64,000 bases of DNA. Source: Archilochus colubris (lineage: Eukaryota > Chordata > Aves > Apodiformes > Trochilidae). Position 1 is the stretch's first letter. Every line of letters starts with the position of its first letter. This document shows, piece by piece, positions 13,026-22,726 of this stretch. The stretch is from assembly GCA_023079485.1 (NCBI GenBank), contig CM041090.1, forward strand, positions 5,578,519 to 5,642,518, read 5' to 3'. The notes beneath the pieces are model-generated. The model did no database searches. It saw only the letters and a list, made by a program, of their open reading frames with translations, and was not told the DNA's origin. Both the position numbers and the translations under genes were made by a program.

Positions 13026-16000
13026 CATACATTTATATACCTATCCAACTGACATGAGGTAAATGCAGCCACTGAAAAAAGGACATGCAAAAGCCTTAGC
13101 ATTTCAACAGACCTGTAAAATCACAGTTCTACAACTGTGAAATTGAAACTGAAAAATATTTCACCATAATATTCTCCTTTCAGTGATCAACAGAGCTTGT
13201 GAATTCTGCAGCAATTACTTGTTCTTTTGCAAAGCTTTCTTGGGGTTCTTATTTTTAGATATGGGAATAAAATGACTCAATTTTTCCCCCTGTTGTCTCC
13301 TGTCTCAGCAAGCAATAAAATGTCAACGCTGTGGTAGGTAATGGGAAGGAAAAACACCTCTATTGACTCAATAGAGATACAGCTGAATATTCTCATGAAC
13401 ATTCTGCTTGTGCCTTAAGCACAACAAACACTGCAGGGAAAAGATATTAGAGATAACAAAAGGATGAATGGAATACAAACAAAACCATCTATCAGGTGAG
13501 AAAATACCACCATTCGCAAGGGACAATTCTGTAGGCTTCAGCCAGTTACTGCACTTTATTTTGTCAAGATACTTTTGCCAGGCTCAGGTAAAAGATGAAT
13601 ACCATGTGCAGCAAATAAGGAGGCATGCTATTAGAACCTGCCCCTGGCATTGAGCTTAAATTGTGGAGCAAAATACTTGAAAGAATATTAAACTATAGGC
13701 TTCTTAATTTAGGTAAGGAATATAATTAAAGAGATGTTTACAACTCGTGATTCTGGGTGTTCAGCTTGGAATACTAGGAAGATCATCAGAATATCAATCA
13801 CTTCTTTAAATAAAACCACAGTTCCCAAAACCCAGACAGATCAACCCTGGCTCTAAATAGTGCAACCAGGCTCAAAAACCTGGGAATCGCAAAGAGGACT
13901 CACCTAGGAACTTCCCCTGCACCTGGATACAAAAATCAAGTGTTTAATGGTAAGGGCAGGAAGTCAAATGTAGGCATCTACTGCTCCTGGTGGCTTCAGA
14001 AGCCTATGACCCCCAAAAGCTTGTCCCTAACCTATAGCTTTTGCTATATTTTATTGAAAATTTTATATATCAAAAGAGACAAACCTTTTGGTATATATGA
14101 AACTATCCTGATATTCTGCTTTTGCTGAGTCTGACCTCTCCTGGAGACCTCCTCATCTGTTCTGATGTTCCAGCCAGCTGTGGAGCCAGCAGCAGAGCTC
14201 CCTCAGGCCTTTCCTCAAAGAGTTACACACATGGTGTGTCCTTTCCATGCCTCATTTTCAGCTCTCAAGCTGTTTCAACAAATCTGCTGGATCTTGTAGA
14301 AACTCCCAGCTCGTCACCCGCATCTTCCATCACATCTGAAGCCTCCTGGTTTGACCACAGAGGTCACAGGTCTAGTCTCCCTTTAAAAAACACCTCTACA
14401 GCAAGCAAACACTGTCCTTGGAGGCTGAGGGTTGACAAGGAATGGCAACAGGTCTGAAATTTCTTGCCTCAGTGCCTGACCCAACCTTTTCAATTTTTTC
14501 CATGCAGTAGCTGAGAGCTTCACTTCAGAGATGAGACCAGAGCCTGCCCACACACTGTAGCCACCATCAAATCCTCTGATGAAGATGAGAAACAGTTTAT
14601 ACTGAAAATAAATACGTAGGAATTTCCTGCCTACAGAATGGCACTAGTAAGCTTTTCCCCCAAAGGCTACGTGGATTCATGCTGCTGGATGGCTCCACTG
14701 AACTCCATCAGGCTCCATGCTCATGATCAAAAGAGGAGGAAAAAACAGCTAGCAGGAATCCCCAAAGATCACACACCATGTTAATCAGGATCCTGATCCT
14801 CCAGCAGGGATTGTGTGGGGGAGGCAATGCAAATCCTCACAGCCTCTGCCTTCCTACTGAGTTGTATTCATGGAGTGTGTAATTAATTGTTACTGTTCAT
14901 TTATTTGCACAAATCAATGAATTTGCAAGTGAGTGCCACCCAGTGACAACCTAACAACTGACACAAGACAGTGAAGGCAAAGATTCCTTCCAAAAACCAA
15001 AAGCAGCTCCATCTCATTTTCCCCTCTTTCAGCTCAGGCTCACTTGCTTCAATCTTCCGAGGCTTCATCATCCACTATGCCTGGCAACTCAGGGAGATGC
15101 TTATTAAATGAACTCTAATTAAGCTTCGTTTGGATTGGTTTGGCTTGTTTGCTTGGAGGCTTTTGTTCTGTTGTTATTTTTTTTTTGTGGTGGTGGTTGT
15201 TTTTAGTTATTGTTTTTTTTTTATTATTTGTTTGCATTTTTTTGTCAAATAAACAAACATTGCTGTCCTTTATTGAGGAGAAGAGCCACTAGACAGTAAA
15301 AAAATCTGTTCTTCATTTTCATCCAAGGCTACTGAGTCTTCTTGACATTGGCTTCTTGCTGAGGCTCCACTTCTCTCCACTAAGGAAAGAAAGCACATGT
15401 CACCTTCTTTTTAGATCCCTGAGGTTAAAAGTCACTCATATGCAAAAATACTTCTCTGAATCTAAGTATTGTACTCTCCCACACACAAATTCTCCAACAT
15501 ATTGGAATGTGTACTGCCTTTTCTAGGAATAAGCATATTTGGTGCAAAAAAGGTATTGTTTTTTACTCTTAAACACTCATAAATGGGAAAATATGGAATG
15601 GAGACTTGCAACGGGGTGACTCTGCATTCATCTGATTTCAGTACTAAAAATACTGAAGAAAAGTTTTCTAGTGGGTTAGGAAACATAAGGGAATATTAAG
15701 AAAAAATGCAAACTTATAAAGTGCAAAAAATCAATATATCTGCAACAATAGTTGAGTACAGCTGAAAGCCTTGCTGCTGAATCATTACAATCCATTCTTA
15801 CTGAGAATGCTATATATCTCCATTTAGAAACCATAACTCCTATTAAGTTTAATTAGTTTTCCCTACAACTAAGGGATCTACTTTTTGCACCTGATTCATC
15901 AATGGATTAATCCAGTTTTATGCCAACATATCAGCATGGAAATTAATGCAGCAATGAAGGCACACAGTATTGCCTGGTAATTTGCCAATTCAAACTCAGT

Positions 16001-16184
16001 GAAGACAGGGATTCCTTAAGCTCTTATCTCTGGTGAGATAGGTGGCAGAACTATGAACCCCTTCAAACTTTGCCTGAGTCGCTGAAATAGCCACAAAAAG
16101 ATCGAAAACTGTGAAGTCTGAGAATGAAAGATGTTGATCATATTTAGGTAAAATGCTTTTCACCTAAAAATATCTAAATATTGA
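13026..16184. other. Unique non-coding sequence with T-rich stretch
   Basis: No gene recognised. Between about 15171 and 15243 the plus strand is dominated by T with scattered G (a TTTTTTTTTTG TGGTGGTGG context), a low-complexity stretch without a repeat unit. Confidence 0.45.
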
Positions 16185-16580
16185 GAGGCTGAGAGAATAT
16201 CTTCTCATCCTGGAGAAGAGAAGGCTGAGGGGAGACCTTCTGCCCATGTTCAGGACTTCCAGGGCAGCTCCAAAGCAGCTGGAGACTCCCTGTGTCCAAG
16301 GAGTCCCATGGACAAGACGAGGGGCAATGGGCACAAGGTGCTCCTGGGGAGATTCCATTGGAACACAAGAGGGAAATTTGTCCCCATGAGGACAGTCAGA
16401 CCTTGGAATGGTCTCCCAGGGGAAGGGGGGGATTCCCTCACTTGGGAAAGTTGGAAGTCTCAGCTCCAGGGGGTGCTGGGACATCTCCTAGAAACAACAA
16501 TAAGATGAGAAGGGTGGGACCAGGGCATCCTGGAGGTCCCCTCCAACCTCATATCCTGGGATTTTGTGATTCTGTGATGA
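16185..16580 (+). mobile_element. CR1 LINE fragment, divergent-tail subfamily (copy A)
   Basis: Begins with the CR1 block GAGGCTGAGAGAATAT / ATCCTGGAGAAGAGAAGGCT and ends at GATTTTGTGATTCTGTGATG, the typical 8-bp-like CR1 terminus. The ORF2 C-terminus is still readable from about 16308 to 16508: residues MDKTRGNGHK, then PWNGLPGEGG, correspond to the DRTRGNG and WNGLPREVV motifs of avian CR1 ORF2. It belongs to the same subfamily as the copies at 20.2 and 38.0 kb. With its 3' flank it is part of an inverted near-identical block shared with 37.7-38.3 kb. Confidence 0.93.
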
Positions 16581-16830
16581 TGTTTTGCCCACACTCCTTT
16601 TAAATCTGTTTGTGGGATTTCATCTGCATTTAAAACACCATTTTCTCTGACAACAGAGGAAGCAATATATGGTAAATCTTGAATTATATTGCTGTCTCTA
16701 GCTTTTGAATTAATTAAAGAAATGCTTCCTTGTACAGTGCTGTGGTACAATATATTGTACAACATATTTTAAACAAATCACCTGAAAAGAGGAGATAATG
16801 CATTGCCAGTCAAAAAAAAAATAACAGATG
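16185..16830 (+). repeat. Inverted duplication, copy A (partner at 37.72-38.34 kb)
   Basis: The CR1 at 16185-16580 plus about 250 bp of its right flank recurs in reverse orientation near 38 kb. Up to about 16690 the two copies differ at only about eight places in roughly 490 bp, including a 3-bp indel where the AAC repeat in GAAACAACAATAAG is shortened. From about 16690 to 16830 they remain alignable (AGCTTTTGAATTAATTAAAG, ATAATGCATTGCCAGTCAAA) but with far more differences. A perfect 16-bp palindrome, GTACAATATATTGTAC, at 16745-16760 is present only in this copy. Confidence 0.9.
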
Positions 16831-16898
16831 TTCTGTCAGTCTATGAAATATAGGAAGCAGCTCGTCACAGAATATAAAAGGAATCATTGCAGATGTCA

Positions 16899-17206
16899 CA
16901 GGAATGGGAGGTAAATCTAGGAATGTGAGGTAATATCAGGAATCTGAGGTAATACCAGGAGTGTGAGGTAATCCCAGGTCTGGGAGGTAATCCCAAGATT
17001 GTGAGGTAAATCCAGGAATGTGAGGTAATCCCAGGAATGGGATGTAAACCCAGTATTGTGAGGCAATCCCAGGAATGAGAGGTAATCCCAGGAGTGTGAG
17101 GTAATCCCAGGAACGTGAGGTAATCCCAGGAATGTACAGTAATCCCAGGAGTGTGAGGCAATCCCAGGAATGTGAGGTAACCCCAGGAGTGTGAGGTAAT
17201 CCCCAG
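16899..17206. repeat. 19-bp minisatellite, about 16 units
   Basis: Variant units of GTGAGGTAATCCCAGGAAT run head to tail with base substitutions but almost constant spacing. The array begins just right of the inverted-duplication flank and ends at the GC-rich segment. Its antisense translation gives a periodic peptide (HSWDYLTFLGLP-like) that is not a real protein. Confidence 0.95.
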
Positions 17207-17490
17207 CGCCTCAGGGCGGGAAGGTTCCCTCCCGCCTCAGGGTATGGCGAACCCGGGCGTCTCCCGGGTCCCCCTCAGCAGGTGTGGGCAGGCGGGGTTT
17301 TTGGGAATTGCACAGACACCTGAGGTGCCCCTTTCCCAGGATGCTGGCTCCACAGCTCCCCTTCCAGCCGAGGGGAATCGCCGCAGCCGGCTGGGGTTGG
17401 GGCTGAGCCTGGGGCTGCGGCTCCGGAGCCCTCAGGGCAGTGCCCGCACTGCCTCCCCTCACCCCGTGTCTGTCCTGTCCCGACAGACAC
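17207..17490. other. GC-rich, CpG-richer segment with short hairpins
   Basis: In contrast to the AT-rich surroundings this segment is strongly GC-rich and has about 17 CpG by eye. It contains perfect inverted repeats ACCCGGG/CCCGGGT (17251-17269, 5-nt loop) and GTGTCTGTC/GACAGACAC (17466-17490, 7-nt loop). There is an imperfect one at 17215-17237 and a direct repeat of GCCTCAGGG at 17208 and 17234. Runs of GGGG near 17392-17415 could form a G-quadruplex. It could be a small CpG island, the end of an unrecognised mobile element, or GC-biased decay beside a minisatellite. No promoter element is assigned. Confidence 0.5.
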
Positions 17491-17901
17491 AAAACAACAC
17501 TTTCCCCACAGCTTTCTTCTTAATTTTTTTTTCAACTGGTTTGTTGGGCTTCTAACAGGACCACTCTGAACGGGGAAACGATGCAAACCCAGATTCTAAT
17601 GCTCTGTCACAAACTGCAAAGTGGTGCTTCCTTCTGGAAGGATGCCTCATTCTCCTTAAGAACTAAAAAACCCACATGAAGTCTACTGCCTAACCCATGA
17701 GCGAGGTCCTTGCAATGATACATCATTGGAAACAGATATAAAATGGATGAAATGTATTTTCAACCTTACTATATCGCTCTGGATCTAATTTTTCACCATT
17801 CCTCAACACACTACAAATTATGCCATAACTTTTTTCACCTTCACATTCATCCTGCTGGGAAACTCACTCCCACCTTTCCTGCTTTCTGCAGCTTCCCCTT
17901 T

Positions 17902-17975
17902 CCTTTCCCTGTTCTCTTAAACAGTGTTTCTGGATTCACCTTTCCCTGTTTTGTTAAATAGTGTTTCTGGATTCA
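17902..17975. repeat. 37-bp tandem duplication
   Basis: Two adjacent units starting CCTTTCCCTGTT and ending GTTTCTGGATTCA (17902-17938 and 17939-17975), with a few differences between them. Confidence 0.9.
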
Positions 17976-18192
17976 CCTTTCTCAGTCTCCTTACTCAGTC
18001 CTGTACAACAAATGCCAAATGATGGCCTAAACCCCACGCAGTTCACAGTATTTGTAGAAGGAAAAATTAAGATATTTTATTTAAAACAGGAAGGATGCCC
18101 CATCAAATTAATGTGAAAATGCATATATATTAGAGGTAACAATGATACAGTAGCTCAGCTGCAAAAAGACTGTCGTAATAGCTGCTGGAGGG

Positions 18193-18234
18193 ATAATAGG
18201 ACACTATTTTACTTTTATTTCAGTGTCCTATTAT
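18193..18234. repeat. 13-bp perfect inverted repeat (hairpin)
   Basis: ATAATAGGACACT at 18193-18205 is the exact reverse complement of AGTGTCCTATTAT at 18222-18234, with a 16-nt T-rich loop. It lies directly against the TATTA microsatellite. Confidence 0.9.
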
Positions 18235-18315
18235 AATAATATTATATAATTACAATATTTATATATTATATTATATTATATTATATTATATTATATTACA
18301 TTATATTATATTATA
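18231..18315. repeat. (TATTA)n microsatellite
   Basis: After an irregular A/T lead-in, the pentamer TTATA is repeated about ten times, interrupted once by ATTACATT. A/T-only apart from two C. Confidence 0.9.
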
Positions 18316-18381
18316 GGCAGCTATTTCAGTAGCAGTATTGGCATAAAGACAGTTGTTCTTTTTCTACCACTAAGCAGCTCT

Positions 18382-18392
18382 GGGGGGGGGGG
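18382..18392 (+). repeat. G11 homopolymer
   Basis: Eleven consecutive G on the plus strand between CTCT and CACTTC. Confidence 0.95.
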
Positions 18393-20242
18393 CACTTCTA
18401 AAAGCTCACAGTCCAAGAAACATCTTGAAGTTCTATCAGGTAAACTTCTGTGATCATTGATCCTCTCAGGCAATGACCTTCATGTTCCACTGAAAAAAAC
18501 TATTTTGCTATGTCTGGGGAGAGGATTTCCTAATGAGAGCAATCAGGCAGGGCAGAAGTTTGGGGGTTGTGGGTGGAACTTTGCTTCCTACATCCCTACA
18601 TCCCATGAAACCAGTGAGGAAGCTTTTATGCCCTGTTTTGGTAACTGAGTGAACATTTAAGGGCTGTGATTTCAAACCCATTTAACAGGGATCCGCAGCC
18701 CTTAACACCCAGGGTTAGGGCAAAGATTGAACACTCAGCTGCAAAGTAAATCCAAAGTGGATTTTTTGTGAAGTAAATCCAAATTCGTGGACAAGGGTGA
18801 ACATTTCTTACACAAGATCAATAAAAAGTGTTATGGCAGGACAAAGTTCTATTGCTGATAAACCCTCTTTCCTGATTTGGAACTCAGACTCTTCATCCTT
18901 CCCAAAGACTTCCTCTCCTTGTATTGCTATCTTAATGAAGCAGAGCCTTGAGTTGCCCTAGAGACTTGTGGCTCTTTCTGTTTCTATTTTCCTAGGGATT
19001 TTTTTCAAACAGCCTCGAATGAACTTTTAAGATTAAACAAGCCAAATTTTCCTCCTTCATCCCTAACATTTTAGTTATTTATCTTATCAGTATGGCTTGA
19101 TAATTTCAGGACAACTGTATACGCTTGCTTTAAATATAGACCGTGATTCAACTTGGAGATCATCTATAAATGAGATCATCTATAAATAAAATCATCTCTA
19201 AACACACGCTGTGTATGTACCCATATGTATGTGTGCATGCATACATCAGGGAGCTGTGAAATCCACCTGACCTTCAGTGCAGCTCCCACATACTGGAGCA
19301 GTGCTCTGCCACAAGAGACACAGCTACTTGAAAACAAAATCCCACTTCAGCCTTCCTTAACTTAGGCTTAGAATATTCATTTGGCCTTTTGAATTACTTG
19401 CTGAGGAGGTCTGATGGTATTTAATTCATCTGGGCTTCTGCCTTCTCATTTGTAAGAGGCAAGAATGAAGAGCTTTGCTTTTCTGCATCAGGTGCTTGAG
19501 CATTTGTGGACTGAATAAGTTATCTAGCACTTGGGACTTAGTACAGGGGTTCAGTGGGCTACAGAATAAGAGGGAGGTTTAGTTCATGAGGCTGCTGGAA
19601 AGGGAACTCAAGATCTCCTTCCAAATAAGCAAAATTAAACCTGGCAATTTCTATGGAGAAGCTGTAAGGGAAGCACCTTTGACATATGCACAGGGAACAC
19701 AAATTCCTAAGATATTGCATGACTCAGGAATCACTGATGCAAGAAGCTTTTTCCCCTGCAGACCAATGAATTTATCAGCTCACACATCTCCTGAAATATA
19801 TTATACTATGAAAATGAATACATGTTGCCTTTTGTATTATGACTTGCAATTGATCCTGGCTTATTTATAGCATGTAAAAGTAAAATGCTATTCACAGTGC
19901 CCAATGTGTAATTACTTCCAAAAGCTTTCCTCAGTGCTAAGAACCTGGCTGTTAGAGAAGCTGTGGGTGCATTTCCTTCAGGGAAAATATAATAACTTTT
20001 TATTGCTTTCTGAACCTAATTCTTGCAGTATATCCTCACTGTAAATTGACATGATAGACATGAGCTGTAAAACTGTCAGAGCAACAGCCATCATTTGCTG
20101 ACACCCAGTAATAAATCTTCACCTGAAACATGGTCCACAGGCTTGAACTGAAAGGACCACGTGAAATAAAAAGACAAAACCTGCAGTGATGGGAGTAAAT
20201 CTCACATGACATAGAAGCAGGAAAACAAAGTAAAGACTCTTC

Positions 20243-20372
20243 CATAGAATCCCAGGATGTGAGGTGGGAAGGGACCTCCAGGATGCCCTGGTCCAACCCT
20301 TCTCATCTTATGGTTTATAGGAGATGTCCCAGCTCCCCCTGGAGCTGAGACTTCCAACTTTCCCAGGGGAAT
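20243..20372 (-). mobile_element. CR1 LINE 3' fragment (copy C of divergent-tail subfamily)
   Basis: Starts CATAGAATCCCAGGATGTGAG and runs through GGGACCTCCAGGATGCCCTGG and GAGATGTCCCAGCTCCCCCT to about 20372, matching the 3' ends of the CR1s at 16.2 and 38.0 kb. Only about 130 bp remains. Unlike those two copies, it does not share their flanking sequence. Confidence 0.9.
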
Positions 20373-22413
20373 TGTAATGCCCATTTTTGCTTTTTGTACC
20401 TTAAGTCTCAACCTCTTATCTAAGTCCCTACAGTTCTACTTTATACTACTTCCTTGAAATGCTACTTTTGCACCCATTACATTAATTTTGTGATTCACTT
20501 TCACCTCACACAACTTCCAGCTGAGGTCTACACTCCAATAAAGTCCTATAGAGATGACACCAAGGGGAAGACAGCTTCTCCAAAAACAGTGTTTGGTTTT
20601 TATTTGGTTTTAGTCTGGGATAGGGCTACTGTTCTGAACTGGAAAGAAGATGGGCTGGATACAATTTGGAGAAATCAGTGCTTTTATTCCTTCCCTTTCC
20701 TGGGAAGCCAGGGATCAAATCTGTGCTTTTAATTAAGATACTTTTTTTTTTTTTTTTTTTTTTTGTGCTGTCAGTGTGCTATTTATTTTAATTTCTACAT
20801 CTGCTAAAATCTACTGAGCAGTCCTGATAAAGAAAAATAAACCCTAATCCAGGAATTACTGCAAGATAATTAAGTTTTGATGTCAACATTCTTTATCATC
20901 TGCAGCACAGCACAGTCCTTTTGCTGTGGCTTCTCCACCCAAGCGAGGATTACTGTTCTGAGGATGCTGGAAACATAGGTACTAGTGACTTCTCAGAGTA
21001 GCTCATAGTTTCGATCAGATATCTATTCAAGGTTGAAAACTAGAGATGTGAAATTCCCAGATGAGAATTAACAGAAGTGAATTACCTTCTCTGCTGGAAA
21101 TTCCAGCTTAGAAAGCACTTGGACATTCCCAAATGATTGGAAGAAGTCTGAATTCTTTTCTATTGGGCAGAATTGTGATAGGTTTCCTTCAAACAATGAT
21201 TGTGGGCAAAACTCTGCCAAGTTTCCTTCTTAACTCTCTCTGGCTTTTGTTGACTAAAACTGTTAGGAAATGAGTTCCTACTTGTTTGAACATACACAAG
21301 GAAGTAAAACCCACTCAATGCCATAAAATAAATCTGCATATGATGTTACTGCTCCCTTTCTTCTGTATCAGACTCTTCGACAACACAGATAAAACTGTTT
21401 CATTTCTACCTTTGACAATTTTCAAGCTGTTTCTTCAATGGCCAGAGAATCCCTAAAGTGAATTGTTTGCAGTCATCATTCCATTCTTAGAGATAAAGAA
21501 CCTAAGCCTAAATCCTGGGGGAAGATCATGACTGGAGTGAAGGAAAAGAACCTTTTGTTTTCATTATGCAGGAAAAACACAACAGACAGGAGGAGTCTAC
21601 TTTTTAGAAAGGAAAAGCCAGAAGAAGTGGGATGAAGATTTGCACTTATGGAGGTTTATGTATCACCACCATGAATAGAGGTATTTTCTATTGCCTGCCT
21701 TGGTGTGGTTCATGGTAATGCTGAGGAATGTAAATAATTGTCTGCAATGTTTTATCTAATATTCTGCTTCTTGGTTTCCTTATGTAACACCTTTGGGACA
21801 CAATTATTTTACTCATCTTTGAATGGACAGTATATCAGACCTATTAAGCAGCAAGTCTGTGAGAACTGAAGGAATTTACAAGCAGATAAAGGAAAGCTAG
21901 ATAAGTTTAAAGCATTAAGGGGAAAAACTCTTGCCATAAAATGCACAAATACATACTTAAAAAGACCAGATATTTGAGCCATTTTTTTCGATAACTCATG
22001 CAAGACAAACAAGGCATTGTATGCCTAGAAAAGGACACATCTTTAAGCAAGAGAAAGGAAAACCTTGGCATACGGCCAGCAGCTTACTCTCTGGTTCAAT
22101 GTGTAATTAAAAAAATGGTATTTATGAACACTGGGATTTTAGTCAGGAGATGAGTGACAGCTGGTAAGCATGAAATGAAAGCATTAAATCACATCCAGTG
22201 GGGCACATTCTCTTAGATAACAGTAGTCTTTAAGGGTTAAAGTCCCAGAATTTGCACAGCTCCACTTCAGAAGTGTCTCTAACAACCCTCCCAGAAAGCC
22301 TACAAAAAACCTGTTCCCTAGTGAACTCATGAAACAGTTAAAAAAACCCAAACCAAACTTTAAATGAGTGATCCCTAGAATCTTCTAGAGAGTGATCCCT
22401 AGAATCAGCTACT
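20373..22413. other. Unique non-coding sequence with poly-T
   Basis: No gene recognised. A pure T23 run occupies 20742-20764, possibly the reversed A-tail of an unrecognised retroposed sequence, though nothing recognisable lies to its right. GAGTGATCCCTAGAATC is repeated directly at about 22366 and 22389, just before the LTR. Confidence 0.45.
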
Positions 22414-22419
22414 CCTCAA
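22414..22419. repeat. Target-site duplication, left (CCTCAA)
   Basis: CCTCAA here is repeated exactly at 22721-22726, bracketing the LTR. Confidence 0.9.
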
Positions 22420-22720
22420 TGTAGTGAGACAGGACCAGGTGCCCTGAGTTATTGATGAGTGGGTGTGGGTTCACCTGTGTCTGGCCTCCCTCCTGAGCAT
22501 GTGCAGGAGCAGGGGCCAATAAGAGAGAGCTGACACCATGGAGAGAGCTCTCACTCTTCAGTGAGGATGGAGAAGTCCACAGCTTGAGGAGCTCCAGGAG
22601 CAGGCAAGAAGGGGTAGATCCTGGAGCCCCAGGAACAGCCCTAGGACATCGTCCAGGAATGGGCTAAACCCCGAGGCCTCAGGATCAGCCCTAGGAGCAA
22701 GAAGGGCTCCTCCCGCTACA
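22420..22720. mobile_element. Solo ERV LTR, copy 1 (301 bp)
   Basis: Starts TGTAGTGAGACAGGACC and ends CTCCCGCTACA, giving the TG...CA ends and 5-bp TGTAG/CTACA inverted termini of a retroviral LTR. An exact 6-bp direct repeat (CCTCAA) flanks it. Six-base duplications are typical of alpha/betaretrovirus-like (class II, ERVK-type) integrases. No internal viral sequence adjoins, so it is a solo LTR left by LTR-LTR recombination. A CCAATAAGAGAG motif lies near its middle, but the transcriptional sense cannot be fixed without internal sequence. It is about 98% identical, in reverse orientation, to 62109-62412. Confidence 0.93.
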
Positions 22721-22726
22721 CCTCAA
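22721..22726. repeat. Target-site duplication, right (CCTCAA)
   Basis: Exact partner of 22414-22419. Confidence 0.9.

Larger units (their letters stand above)
17491..20242. other. Non-coding sequence with small tandem features
   Basis: No gene recognised. It holds a 37-bp tandem duplication (17902-17975), a 13-bp hairpin with an adjoining TATTA microsatellite (18193-18315) and an 11-base G run (18382-18392). Confidence 0.5.

Noticed and set aside
16865..17161. 98-codon periodic protein with HSWDYLTFLGLP-like units
   Set aside because: It is the antisense reading of a 19-bp minisatellite; unit lengths not divisible by three cycle through frames and happen to lack stops.
16899..17206. CRISPR-like regular repeat
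   Set aside because: Units are contiguous 19-mers without unique spacers; it is a minisatellite in a vertebrate genome.
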